Source: Selenomonas ruminantium subsp. lactilytica TAM6421 (GTDB taxonomy: Bacteria > Bacillota > Negativicutes > Selenomonadales > Selenomonadaceae). Taken from it: a DNA stretch of 64,000 nt. Below the pieces are notes generated by a model that was not told the origin of the DNA, searched no databases, and worked only from the letters and a program-made list of their open reading frames with translations. The stretch spans positions 2,790,001-2,854,000 of the forward strand of contig NC_017068.1 of the NCBI RefSeq assembly GCF_000284095.1. Direction: 5' to 3'. Made by a program: the position numbers and the translations under genes. The first letter of the stretch is position 1. Every line of letters starts with the position of its first letter. Below are positions 15,509-24,726 of this stretch, in pieces.

Positions 15509-16478
15509 AATAACCACCTTTGTTGAGGAATTCCACATATTCTTTGACCGCTGCCTTCATTTCATGGAAGCCCTCGTCATAACCGGCAGCCAGCAGATTG
15601 GTCGGATCAGCTTCGGTGTAATTCTGATATTTGCCCTTGAGGACTTCCGGGAAGTCACGATAGGCAATTTCACCCTTGCCCATGGCCTCGATGACTGCTT
15701 CCGCCACTTCATTATAGGTATGAGCCTGGCCCGTGCCGCAGTTGTAGATGCCGCTCTTGCCCTTGTTTTCCCAGAACCAGAGGTTCACATTGACCACGTC
15801 TTTGACATAGACGAAGTCACGACGCTGCTCACCGTCTTTGACCGGCGTGCCGTTAATATCGCCCCAGCCCTTGAACAGGCGAACCTTGCCCGTTTCGTTG
15901 ACCTGATTGTAAAGCTGATAGAAGATAGACGCCATCTTGCCCTTATGATGTTCCTGCGGGCCATAGACGTTGAAATACTTCAGCCCTACGATCTGGCTGC
16001 GGGCTTCCGGCATCACCTGACGCACATAGCGGTCAAAGGCCAGCTTGGAGAAGGCATAAGGATTCAATGCATCCTCACATTCATCACCCTCGCGGAAACC
16101 GTTCTTGCCGCTGCCATAGGTGGAAGCAGAGGAAGCATAGAGGAAGGGAATGCGGTGCTGCAGGCAGAAGTGCAACAGGGACTTGGAATACTCGTAGTTC
16201 ACGCGCATCATATAGTTCACATCGTATTCCATGGTATCAGAGCAAGCGCCCTCATGGAACACCGCATCGATATCCGTGCCATCGAAATCATCGTTTTCAA
16301 TGCTCTGCAGGAAATCATCCTTATGCTGGTAATCAATGAACTTAAGCCCGCGCAGATTTTTGTAATTCTGCCCGTCCTTCAGATCATCTACCACCAGAAT
16401 ATCCGTACGGCCGCGACGATTGAGTTCCTTGACAATATTACTGCCGATAAACCCGGCACCACCAGTAACAATAATCAT
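15492..16478 (-). CDS. hldD: ADP-L-glycero-D-manno-heptose 6-epimerase
   Basis: 328 residues of the RfaD/HldD family: GGAGFIGSNIVKELN at the N-terminus for NADP, ASSASTYGSG, catalytic YAFSKLAFD and the substrate loop KYFNVYGPQEHHKGKMAS. It inverts C6 of ADP-heptose, the last step before heptosyltransferases. It is translated between the heptose kinase upstream (14-base gap) and gmhB downstream (overlap). The length and motifs are complete. Confidence 0.94.
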   Translation of the reverse strand: MIIVTGGAGFIGSNIVKELNRRGRTDILVVDDLKDGQNYKNLRGLKFIDYQHKDDFLQSIENDDFDGTDIDAVFHEGACSDTMEYDVNYMMRVNYEYSKSLLHFCLQHRIPFLYASSASTYGSGKNGFREGDECEDALNPYAFSKLAFDRYVRQVMPEARSQIVGLKYFNVYGPQEHHKGKMASIFYQLYNQVNETGKVRLFKGWGDINGTPVKDGEQRRDFVYVKDVVNVNLWFWENKGKSGIYNCGTGQAHTYNEVAEAVIEAMGKGEIAYRDFPEVLKGKYQNYTEADPTNLLAAGYDEGFHEMKAAVKEYVEFLNKGGYFDYNE

Positions 16479-16491
16479 GAAAACATCCTCC

Positions 16492-17469
16492 TTATTTCAA
16501 AACTTCTAATAGTTCTTCTTTGCTTACAGCATAAGTGCCCAGCTTGGCCACCACTACACTGGCTGCCATATTGGACATATAGGCGCTGACCTCCGGTTCA
16601 AGTCCTCCGGCCAGCCCCAAGGCAAACACCCCAATAACCGTATCCCCGGCACCGGACACATCAAAGACTTCCTGTGCCTTGGTGGGTATATGGATAACAC
16701 CATCCTTCATAACCAGAGACATGCCATGTTCCGAGCGGGTAGCCAGCACCTGTTTGATGCCGAACTTGTCCATCACGAAGCGGGCCGCCTTTTCAATGTC
16801 CTCATCTTGATTTTTTATTTTAGTGGGCAAAACCGCACTTAATTCCTTGAAATTCGGGGTAATATAATCTGCTCCCCGATATTTTTCCCAATCCGTGCCC
16901 TTGGGGTCAACCAATACCGGCACCTTCTGGGCATTGGCGGCCTTGATGATCATCTGACAGGTTGCCTCTGTGCAGGCGCCTTTGCCATAATCCGAGATAA
17001 TGACCGCATCCACGCCTTCCTGGAGGCGGGCTGCCACAAAATTATGGAGCCGGTCTGCAAAGGCCCCCTCCACATCCTCTGCTTCCTCAAAGTCCAGACG
17101 AAGCATCTGCTGATGGCCGCCGATAACCCTGAGTTTCGTAGTGGTGGGCCGGTCCGTGGTAATCAGCCCCTTGTAATCGATGCCTCGGGCCGTAAACTTG
17201 TCCGTGAGGCTCTGGCAGTGATAATCATCCCCCACAAAGCCGGCAATGCCAATCTGGCATTCCAACCGAGCCAGATTATGGGCCACATTGGCAGCCCCGC
17301 CCAAGGTTTCCTTCTGACTGGTCACCCGCGTGACAGGCACCGGTGCTTCCGGGGAAATGCGGGTGACTTCACCGTAATAATATTTATCCAGCATGACATC
17401 CCCTACCACCAGCAGGCGGCATTTCGCCGCATTACCGGCGATAAAGTCATACATGATCTGCTTATCCAT
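16492..17469 (-). CDS. hldA: D-glycero-beta-D-manno-heptose-7-phosphate kinase (RfaE domain I), copy A
   Basis: 325 residues of the PfkB/ribokinase fold: VVGDVMLDKYYYG, RISPEAPVPV, the GGAANVAHNLA glycine-rich lid and the DVSGAGDTVIG active-site motif with its catalytic aspartate. It phosphorylates heptose 7-phosphate at C1. It is a stand-alone domain I; the nucleotidyltransferase domain II is encoded separately at 21.6 kb. A second PfkB kinase at 22.1 kb is clearly diverged from it. The start follows AAAGGAG and lies four bases from the GT9 stop. Confidence 0.88.
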   Translation of the reverse strand: MDKQIMYDFIAGNAAKCRLLVVGDVMLDKYYYGEVTRISPEAPVPVTRVTSQKETLGGAANVAHNLARLECQIGIAGFVGDDYHCQSLTDKFTARGIDYKGLITTDRPTTTKLRVIGGHQQMLRLDFEEAEDVEGAFADRLHNFVAARLQEGVDAVIISDYGKGACTEATCQMIIKAANAQKVPVLVDPKGTDWEKYRGADYITPNFKELSAVLPTKIKNQDEDIEKAARFVMDKFGIKQVLATRSEHGMSLVMKDGVIHIPTKAQEVFDVSGAGDTVIGVFALGLAGGLEPEVSAYMSNMAASVVVAKLGTYAVSKEELLEVLK

Positions 17470-17472
17470 CCG

Positions 17473-18624
17473 TTATAAATCTCCTTTGGTTAGTTCCACC
17501 ACCCGGCACTGATAGTCTCCCGGATGATCCGGCAGCTGGCAGGCAGGCAGCCCTTGGAATTCTTCCAGCAGCGCCCATACATAATGCATGACTGCCGCCA
17601 CGGGAATATTGACCATACAAGCTGGCCTGTCACCATGCCCCTTGGGGCATTCATGGATGCCGCAGGGATGGCAGGGCTCCGGTGTCTTGATGAGCACCGA
17701 ACGTCCATCATAGGGATAAAAGCCTGGCACCGGCGAAGCCCCAAACATGGTAACCACCGGCACATTCATGGCCACGCCAATATGCATAGGGCCGGAATCC
17801 GTCGTGAGCAACAGAGAGCACCTGCGCAAAAGACCGGCTAAGACAGCCAGACTGACCTGACCGGTAAATACATGCAAATTGGGACTGTCTTTCTGTTCCA
17901 TCTGTCCGCGGCATTTTTCCACAATAGCCAGATCCATGGGGCCGCCGAAAAAAGCGATTTTATAGCCCTTTTCCAGCAACTGATCGGCACATTGGGCAAA
18001 ATAACTGTCCAGCCAGCGCTTCGTCGTCCAGCTGGCACCGATATTAAAGGCAACGACCTTATCTTCCGGAGCAAAATGCTCCTGCCAAAGTTTATCCGCC
18101 AGTTGCACATTTTCCTCACTGAGCACCATTTCCAGACCGCCATCATAAGGTTCGATGCCCAGCCCCTGACGCAGCACATCCATATGCGAATGAACCTGAT
18201 GCTGGGTGCCGGGAATCCGCCGCTTCCCCGCCCGCCGGGCCAGGGAAGGATTTTTCATGACCTGGGTAAAGCCTGATGCAAACAATGGCTTGCTGTAACC
18301 GATAATCTTCTTGGCCCCGCTCAGCGCAGCAATGGCCGAGGAGCGTTCATTGCGATGCAGATTGATGACCAGATCATAACGGGCCGCCCGCACCCTGCGA
18401 ATAAAACGCAAGACCGCCAAAAGACTTTTATCCGTACCCTTTTTATCCATAAACAGACACGCATCCAGATGGGGGTTGCACTCCACCAGATCCTGCCAGC
18501 GGCTGTCAGCCAGCAGAGTAAGACGTGCCGTCGGATAGGCCCGGCGCAAAGCCTGCAGTACGGGCGTGGTCAGCATCAAGTCGCCAATCTGCATCATATT
18601 GATTATCAGGATATTATGATACAA
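17473..18624 (-). CDS. Heptosyltransferase-like glycosyltransferase, family GT9
   Basis: About 383 residues with the GT9 layout: NMMQIGDLMLTTPVLQALR at the N-terminus, KDKLVIN-like core strands (YDLVINLHRNERS), FNIGASWTTKRW in the donor site and TDSGPMHIGVAMNVPVV near residue 265. It adds heptose or another sugar to the LPS inner core. It has a cysteine-rich stretch (EPCHPCGIHECP) near the C-terminus, seen in several GT9 proteins. A TTG at 18622-18624 is used as start because AGAGGTG lies before it; the open frame continues into the upstream gene. Confidence 0.85.
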   Translation of the reverse strand: MYHNILIINMMQIGDLMLTTPVLQALRRAYPTARLTLLADSRWQDLVECNPHLDACLFMDKKGTDKSLLAVLRFIRRVRAARYDLVINLHRNERSSAIAALSGAKKIIGYSKPLFASGFTQVMKNPSLARRAGKRRIPGTQHQVHSHMDVLRQGLGIEPYDGGLEMVLSEENVQLADKLWQEHFAPEDKVVAFNIGASWTTKRWLDSYFAQCADQLLEKGYKIAFFGGPMDLAIVEKCRGQMEQKDSPNLHVFTGQVSLAVLAGLLRRCSLLLTTDSGPMHIGVAMNVPVVTMFGASPVPGFYPYDGRSVLIKTPEPCHPCGIHECPKGHGDRPACMVNIPVAAVMHYVWALLEEFQGLPACQLPDHPGDYQCRVVELTKGDL

Positions 18625-18626
18625 TA

Positions 18627-20570
18627 CTATTTCACCTCTTTCTGATCCACCATGATCTGCCACCAAGCCAACGTACGCATTTTTCTCAGAAAAGGTTGCA
18701 TCTTCTCCCGTTCAGCAGCAAAATCTGCCGGCCCTCCCCCAGGCAGCAGCTCTGTTTTTCCATCTTCGATACGCCCTATTACCTTATCCGTCAAAAATGT
18801 ATTGCGATTAAAAGCTGCCGGCCACTCTCCCAAAGGAGGTGCCACCGACTTATAAACAAATCCCTGTGGTGCAATCAGCTCGAGTATCGTCGGGACAATG
18901 CCCGTACACCCACCCACGGCATCTGCAGGCAGGATATCTTTATTTATCCCCCGACCATACAGCACCAGCGGCACAGACTGATATTCAAACAACGAGGGTT
19001 GCGGCCCTGGATTAGAACGCACAGCATGGTCGCCTGTTATGACAAAGAGACTGTCAGGATAACGCTCCTGCACCTTTTGGACAAAATTCGTGACCACCTT
19101 GTCCATATACCAGTAATGGCCCAACTCCCGCGCCAGATCAGCTGGTTTGGCTTCCTCAGGAATAAGTTCTCTAACCAGCTTTTCCATCGCCTCCACATCG
19201 AAGCCTTCCTTATGCAAATCGAGATTATAAGGCGGATGATTGGTCGTAGTCATAACTACATGTACTGTGGGCTCCTCATCGTCCAGATGGCGAAACAGCG
19301 ACGCAAACAAATACTCATCGTCCGTTCCCCAAGGCGTTGTCTTAGGAGCGCCTAACTGCGGATAACCATAAAATTGATCAAAACCTTGAGCTAATGCCAA
19401 ACGGCTTATATCATCCCAGGAGGGAGCCCCCCCATACCAAAAGTCCACTTGATAGCCAAGCTCATGAAACGGCTTAGCCATAGCCGTGGCATAAAGACCA
19501 TGATAGGTGCGCGGCTGATAATTCACGCGGATATTCACATCCGGCAAACCAGTAATCAGACCGGTTATGGCCACAGAAGTAAATTCACCATTAGGCATGA
19601 AATTGCGGGTATAGTAACCTTGTTCAGAATTTATCAGGCTCTTAAGGCCATCGGCCAGATGCATTTTTTCATACTTGGGCAAAAGCGGCCATTGCATGCC
19701 GGTCTCTTCCAACACGATGAAAATATGTCTGGGCTTGAAAATTTGGGCTCCCGCAGCCTTATGTGTCAACAGTCTGTCCGCCTCATCTGCCGTCAGACTG
19801 TAAGCAAAATCCTTATCTACACCATATATATCGCCGGCTTGCATGCGTCTCTCCATCTGCACAGCCCGATACAATCCCTGTATATCATCCAAAATACATT
19901 CATTGAGGAAATCATCCCGCGTTATCGCGCAATGTTCCCAGTTTACTCCGGTAGCATAGGAAAATCCACCGCCCCATCGACAAAAAAACATAACGATGAA
20001 TGTCAGCAGGAAAGCAATGATGCCAGATTGCACTTTATGCTCAGGCCGGATACTTCCCACAACTGGAATAGACAGTATATAGCGTAAGGCCAACGTCAGG
20101 ACGCCTGCCACCAGAACAGCCACTGCCAGCCATTGAATCAGACCATATTGGCTGACCATTGTCCCCAGCAGAGCAATCTTATCATCATGAAGGCCCTGAA
20201 AGACCTGCATGCTATAGGTCGTACGAAACTCTTCATAGTACGGAAACCGGGCAATAAACAGAACCGTCAACAGGAAATTCGCCAGAGCCCCTACCACCAG
20301 CCTTGCCCGCCCCCAATTCAGACGCGGATTTAACAGAGCTGGCAATGTAGCCAGCAGGAACCCCAGCAAGGCAATCCCACCAGCACCTTTCATCGAAAGG
20401 CGCAGGCCTGTGAAATTGGCCTGCAAAATATCCGACATGTCAGCAGCCGGCCCCATGGACTCCGCCATTCCGAACATAAAAAGCAACCGGTAAACAGCCA
20501 ATAAAACGAGGAAAAACAGCAACATCCGCAAATCCAGCTGGATATTTTGCCAGTAGGTAGTTAAGCGCAT
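18627..20570 (-). CDS. LTA-synthase-like membrane sulfatase-fold transferase, second of two
   Basis: 647 residues with five membrane helices in the first 210 residues, followed by an extracytoplasmic phosphatase-fold domain. Motifs are IFIVLEETGMQWPLLPKY, SVAITGLITGLPD, TTTNHPPYNLD and ITGDHAVRS. It is diverged from the homologue at 12.9 kb but has the same build. It lies between two GT9 heptosyltransferase genes, directly touching both, so a role in modifying the LPS core with phosphoglycerol or phosphoethanolamine is inferred. Confidence 0.72.
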   Translation of the reverse strand: MRLTTYWQNIQLDLRMLLFFLVLLAVYRLLFMFGMAESMGPAADMSDILQANFTGLRLSMKGAGGIALLGFLLATLPALLNPRLNWGRARLVVGALANFLLTVLFIARFPYYEEFRTTYSMQVFQGLHDDKIALLGTMVSQYGLIQWLAVAVLVAGVLTLALRYILSIPVVGSIRPEHKVQSGIIAFLLTFIVMFFCRWGGGFSYATGVNWEHCAITRDDFLNECILDDIQGLYRAVQMERRMQAGDIYGVDKDFAYSLTADEADRLLTHKAAGAQIFKPRHIFIVLEETGMQWPLLPKYEKMHLADGLKSLINSEQGYYTRNFMPNGEFTSVAITGLITGLPDVNIRVNYQPRTYHGLYATAMAKPFHELGYQVDFWYGGAPSWDDISRLALAQGFDQFYGYPQLGAPKTTPWGTDDEYLFASLFRHLDDEEPTVHVVMTTTNHPPYNLDLHKEGFDVEAMEKLVRELIPEEAKPADLARELGHYWYMDKVVTNFVQKVQERYPDSLFVITGDHAVRSNPGPQPSLFEYQSVPLVLYGRGINKDILPADAVGGCTGIVPTILELIAPQGFVYKSVAPPLGEWPAAFNRNTFLTDKVIGRIEDGKTELLPGGGPADFAAEREKMQPFLRKMRTLAWWQIMVDQKEVK

Positions 20571-21593
20571 TTATAAAATCTCCTTGATTTTTGTCGTAAC
20601 CATCTCCGTGGTAATATCTTCCATACACTCCTTGTCAAGGCCCTTGGGGCAGACGCGTTTCCAGCAGTAACGACAATCCCTGCTGATGGTCACGGCATTC
20701 TCCATCTGTGTATAGGGTCCTGTCCGCTGGATATTGGTGGGGCCAAGCAGCATAACGGTCTTCGTGCCCAAAGCCAGGGACAAATGACCGGGGCCAGTAT
20801 CGCCGCAGACCGTAAGTTCCGCCCCCTGCAGCACTGCTGCCAGTTGAGGCAGGGTGGTTCGGCCCACCACATTGACCGGCGGCACTTCGGTCAGGGATTC
20901 GATTTCCCTTGCCCATTGTTCCTCCACCGGGCCGCCGCCCACCATCACGGGAATCAGTTTCTGCTCATAGAGCCAATCGGAAAGTTTCGCATAGCCCTCC
21001 GAGGTCCAGCGCTTATTGGGGGCACTGGCACCAATAACCAGCGCCACATAGGGATTGGCCGCATTCATACCGCACTGGGCCAGCAGCCTGCGGGCAATAT
21101 CCTGTTCCCGTTCCGGCACCTCGATGGGAAAGACAATTTTTTCCGGACGGCAGCCTAAGAAACGTGCCACATCCAGATACTGCTCGATTACATGATTATG
21201 GGCATTGGCCCCTACGATCGGCCGGCTGATCTTTTCACTGCCTTCCCGCATAAAGCAGGTGCCAATCTTCTCTTTTGCGCCCGCCACCCAGGTAATGGCA
21301 GCGGATTTGAACAGCCCCTGCAAGTCCAGGGATACATCGTAGCGGCGACGCTTCAACTGCCGCTTCAGACTGGGGAAGTTTCGCAAGAAGCCCCGCAGGG
21401 AACGGAATTCCTTTTTGTGGAAAATAATCAGTTCATCGATCAGCGGCACCATCTTAAGAATCTCTGCTGCGGCCGGTTCAGCCACCCAGGTGATATGGCA
21501 ATCAGGATATTTCTCCTTTAGTGCATAAGCTGTCGGCAATGCATGGATCACATCCCCGATGGCACTTAATTTAACAATCAAAAAGTTTTTCAT
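20571..21593 (-). CDS. waaC: Lipopolysaccharide heptosyltransferase I
   Basis: 340 residues, GT9. The N-terminus IVKLSAIGDVIHALPTAYAL, the LQGLFKSAAITW block, VALVIGASAPNKRW and CGDTGPGHLSLALGTKTVMLLGPT match WaaC-type enzymes. These transfer the first L-glycero-D-manno-heptose from ADP-heptose to Kdo at the cytoplasmic face. A C-terminal cysteine cluster (DCRYCWKRVCPKG) is present. The gene lies between hldC and the second LTA-synthase-like gene on the same transcript. Assignment as I rather than II rests on motif similarity. Confidence 0.82.
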   Translation of the reverse strand: MKNFLIVKLSAIGDVIHALPTAYALKEKYPDCHITWVAEPAAAEILKMVPLIDELIIFHKKEFRSLRGFLRNFPSLKRQLKRRRYDVSLDLQGLFKSAAITWVAGAKEKIGTCFMREGSEKISRPIVGANAHNHVIEQYLDVARFLGCRPEKIVFPIEVPEREQDIARRLLAQCGMNAANPYVALVIGASAPNKRWTSEGYAKLSDWLYEQKLIPVMVGGGPVEEQWAREIESLTEVPPVNVVGRTTLPQLAAVLQGAELTVCGDTGPGHLSLALGTKTVMLLGPTNIQRTGPYTQMENAVTISRDCRYCWKRVCPKGLDKECMEDITTEMVTTKIKEIL

Positions 21594-21597
21594 ATGC

Positions 21598-22059
21598 TTA
21601 ACTCTTTATCTTATTGATGATATTCGTCGTGGAACGGCCCTCTACCATATCGATAAAGGCCACCTTACCACCATAACTCTGCACTATCTTCGCCTCTGGC
21701 AGAGTGTCCAGCGTATAATCGCCGCCCTTGACGTAGACATCGGGCCTGACTTCGGCGATAACCGCCTCAGCCGTCTGTTCCCCGAAGAACACCACATAAT
21801 CCACCGCTTTCAGGGCTCCTACCACCTTAGCACGATCCATTTCTCCATTGATGGGACGCTCAGGCCCTTTAAGCCGGCGTACGGATTCATCAGTATTCAG
21901 CCCCAAAACCAGCACATCTCCCTGAGCCTTGGCTGCTTCCAAATAAGTTACATGCCCGGCATGGAGGATATCAAAACAGCCGTTGGTAAAGACAACTTTT
22001 TGGCCGCCCTTGCGCAGGATTTCACAGAATTTGGCTATATCTTTGCGTTCAACTAACAT
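21598..22059 (-). CDS. hldC: D-glycero-beta-D-manno-heptose 1-phosphate adenylyltransferase (RfaE domain II)
   Basis: 153 residues of the cytidylyltransferase-like fold: FTNGCFDILHAGHVTYLEAAK with the HxGH nucleotide site, NTDESVRRLKGPERP, and the C-terminal GRSTTNIINKI. It forms ADP-heptose from heptose 1-phosphate. It is separated by 11 bases from a PfkB kinase gene upstream, so together they replace a fused HldE. Confidence 0.92.
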   Translation of the reverse strand: MLVERKDIAKFCEILRKGGQKVVFTNGCFDILHAGHVTYLEAAKAQGDVLVLGLNTDESVRRLKGPERPINGEMDRAKVVGALKAVDYVVFFGEQTAEAVIAEVRPDVYVKGGDYTLDTLPEAKIVQSYGGKVAFIDMVEGRSTTNIINKIKS

Positions 22060-22070
22060 TATATACTCCT

Positions 22071-23057
22071 TTAATGCAATGCCCGACGCAGTTCCTCAGC
22101 GGAAACCGTTGCCGTTCCCAGCTTGCGCACGGCAATGCCGCTGGCAATATTGCTGAGTTCTGCAGCCCGCACCGGCTCCACACCGGCCGCCAAAGCCAAA
22201 ATCACCGTGGCGACGCAGGTATCACCGGCACCGGATACATCGAAGACTTCGCTTTTATCCGCCACAGGAATATCATGGATGGCGCCATCCTGTTCCAACA
22301 GCACCATGCCCCTTTCGCCCCGGGTTACCAATACGCCATCAGCATTCAATGCTTCCAGCAGTTCCTGTCCGGCAGAAAAGATACTCTCATCATCAGGCAG
22401 TTCCCGGCCCACAGCGGCAGCCAACTCAGCATCATTCTGCTTTACATAGCCAATATCCTTGAATCGACGAATATCATAGCGGCTGTCCACGATACTGGGA
22501 ATATCATGGGCACGGCAATAGGCGATAATCTGCTGCTGCAGTTTTTCCGTGACCGTACCGGAACCATAGTCACTGATAACCACACCGTCCATCTTGGGCA
22601 AAAGTCCCTTGATATACTGGCTGATCTGGCTTTCATGGGCTTTCTGCATAGGCTGATCGCTTTCCCTGTCGATGCGCACAATCTGCTGGCTTACCGTCGC
22701 CCGCCCCCCGGCGATCACGCGGGTTTTGGAAATGGTGGGCCGCTTTTCGTCACAGAACAGCCCCTCCGTATGGGCACCATTTTTTTCTAGCGCTTCTTTG
22801 AGCCCCTTGGCCGCGCTATCCAACCCAAGCAGGCCCACAGCAAAGACATTGCCGCCCAATGTAGCCACATTGTTGACCACATTGGCAGCCCCGCCAGCCA
22901 CAACTTTCTCCCCGGCCTGCTGCAGCACCAGCACCGGCGCTTCCCGGGAAATGCGGGAAATGCGGCCATCCAGATAGATGTCCGCCACCATATCCCCAAT
23001 GACAAGAATTTTTTTGCCCTGTATTTCCTCAATGATATTTTCTAATTCCTGTTTCAT
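22071..23057 (-). CDS. PfkB-family heptose kinase (RfaE domain I-like), copy B
   Basis: 328 residues: VIGDMVADIYLDGRISRISREAPV, GGAANVVNNVATLGG, DYGSGTV and the catalytic DVSGAGDTCVA. The EAPV motif places it with RfaE-type kinases. It differs from copy A in the substrate region (TISKTRVIAGGRATVSQQ) and has a longer N-terminus. It sits directly upstream of hldC, as the kinase half of HldE would. Either both kinases act in heptose synthesis or one has a different sugar phosphate; the sequence alone does not decide. Confidence 0.78.
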   Translation of the reverse strand: MKQELENIIEEIQGKKILVIGDMVADIYLDGRISRISREAPVLVLQQAGEKVVAGGAANVVNNVATLGGNVFAVGLLGLDSAAKGLKEALEKNGAHTEGLFCDEKRPTISKTRVIAGGRATVSQQIVRIDRESDQPMQKAHESQISQYIKGLLPKMDGVVISDYGSGTVTEKLQQQIIAYCRAHDIPSIVDSRYDIRRFKDIGYVKQNDAELAAAVGRELPDDESIFSAGQELLEALNADGVLVTRGERGMVLLEQDGAIHDIPVADKSEVFDVSGAGDTCVATVILALAAGVEPVRAAELSNIASGIAVRKLGTATVSAEELRRALH

Positions 23058-23063
23058 GCTCTA

Positions 23064-24593
23064 TCACCACGGTGTAAACTGCCAGCGGATGTTCCACTTG
23101 TTATCCCGGGACTTGTAGCGCAGGATAATCTGGGAACAATGGAGGTCATGATACCAATAATAGTCGATATTACGCCAACGCTTGTGATCCAGATCATAAC
23201 GGGTGCCCACAGCCAGACGGTTGATATCATCAATACGATAGCTGAAACCACCCTCCAGCTTCTTGGAGTAATTGTCATTATCGAAATCAAAGAGGCTATT
23301 GGCCTGATTTTTCTTATTGTAATGATAGCCGGCATAGGCTGCCCAGCGATCGTTGAAGTCTTTGGTCAACACCGCATCCCCACGCATGCCAGATACCCGT
23401 GAATTATCATAAGATTCCCGGGTGATGCCGTAGCCTGTTTGCAAATACAGGGTATAGCGATGGAACTTGATAGGATCATAGCCCAGGGAAACACTGTATT
23501 CACCATGATTACTATGCACACCATTGCCGTACCAACGGCCATACTCTGCACTAAGGCCATAAGTGAAATGTGTTCCATCGATATGGTCGTTATACTTCCA
23601 GAAGGCCGACGGTTCTTTCTTGATCCAATTATCATTACTATCTTCGAAATGACCATAAGTCACGCCGGTTTTCATGCCGCCATGCCGCCAAGTCAGGTCG
23701 TAATTGCTGCGCCAGCTATCCTTTGTATTGACAAAGATATTGGCATTGGCTGCCAGATTCTTCCGCAAGGGAAAACTCAGATCCCATTTGAGATACGCTC
23801 CATCATCACTAGTGTAGCCTACTCGAGGGAAAACATGCTTTTGGCCAGCTCCCTCTCCCACACCAGCTTCATAATGCTTGCGGGAAAAGAGCACCTGACC
23901 GCGGATATAGAACTTCACATGATCCATCACAATCTTCTGATTGGGATAATAGACGATTTTGTCAGCCGCCAGATGATAGTCCGGCTTCTTGGCTCCGCAT
24001 TTTGTCTCCGTGCCATTATAAACCACAATCCGGTCCGGATAGAATTCAAAGCGTTTGCCGATAATATAATGAGAACCCGCCTTGCCCTTTACATCTTCCA
24101 GCGAACCGGTTTTGGTGCCATAGTTATAGTGGGCCTTGTAACCATCCAAAGTTACACGCACCTGTCCCGGTGTCATCTGCAGGATATGGGACTTATCCGG
24201 GATATTCACGTCCTGGCTCTTGGTATTGCCCGTGACTTCCTCCCCCTGGAAACGATGGGCATCCATCTGCAGGATATCCACTTTTCCCTTGGCAATAAAG
24301 CTGCCATCCCGCTCATCATAGGTGAGCTCCTCGCCTTCAAAGGCCACTGGCGCAGCCTTCTTTGGATCTACAGGATGACGCAGATTCTTTTCCATGGCCT
24401 TGGCATCCGCCAGCAGCTTCTTCTGCTCCTCCGTCAGTCGATTTTCTCGCTCGCTGCGGTGCTGATTTTCAATGTAATCCAATGCGTTAATGCCTGTATC
24501 GGAATCTGCGTGATATTCTGCGCTGGCTGTCCCGCCCAACAGGGGCAGGAAAAGCGCCGCCGTCACCAGCCCCGCAAGCCTTTGTTTATTCAT
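23064..24593 (-). CDS. LptD/OstA-like outer membrane protein
   Basis: 509 residues. A signal peptide (residues 1-25, ending GGTASA) is followed by a charged linker and an OstA/LptA-like beta-jellyroll (FEGEELTYDERDGSFIAKGKV, residues about 85-180). The remainder is a run of amphipathic strands rich in Tyr/Trp/Gly ending in the outer-membrane-type C-terminus WQFTPW. LptD inserts LPS into the outer leaflet. The protein is shorter than proteobacterial LptD, as usual in Negativicutes. It is the first gene of the leftward LPS operon, starting after CTAACGATAGGAG-like sequence. Confidence 0.8.
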   Translation of the reverse strand: MNKQRLAGLVTAALFLPLLGGTASAEYHADSDTGINALDYIENQHRSERENRLTEEQKKLLADAKAMEKNLRHPVDPKKAAPVAFEGEELTYDERDGSFIAKGKVDILQMDAHRFQGEEVTGNTKSQDVNIPDKSHILQMTPGQVRVTLDGYKAHYNYGTKTGSLEDVKGKAGSHYIIGKRFEFYPDRIVVYNGTETKCGAKKPDYHLAADKIVYYPNQKIVMDHVKFYIRGQVLFSRKHYEAGVGEGAGQKHVFPRVGYTSDDGAYLKWDLSFPLRKNLAANANIFVNTKDSWRSNYDLTWRHGGMKTGVTYGHFEDSNDNWIKKEPSAFWKYNDHIDGTHFTYGLSAEYGRWYGNGVHSNHGEYSVSLGYDPIKFHRYTLYLQTGYGITRESYDNSRVSGMRGDAVLTKDFNDRWAAYAGYHYNKKNQANSLFDFDNDNYSKKLEGGFSYRIDDINRLAVGTRYDLDHKRWRNIDYYWYHDLHCSQIILRYKSRDNKWNIRWQFTPW

Positions 24594-24660
24594 TAAAATT
24601 CTCCTATCGTCAGGAATTCTGCTTCCAAATCAATACCTTATATTTTAACACCGATATCCA

Positions 24661-24700
24661 TAAAATAAAAGTGCCCGCCCCGGAAGGCAGGCACTTTATT
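24661..24700 (-). terminator. Terminator of the aspartase gene
   Basis: AAAGTGCC-C-GCC / GGC-A-GGCACTTT forms an 11-bp stem with one mismatch (24668-24697), followed on the minus strand by TTTTATTTTA. It separates aspA from the LPS operon. Confidence 0.75.
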
Positions 24701-24726
24701 TATGGAAATGTTATTGGTCTGGCAGA

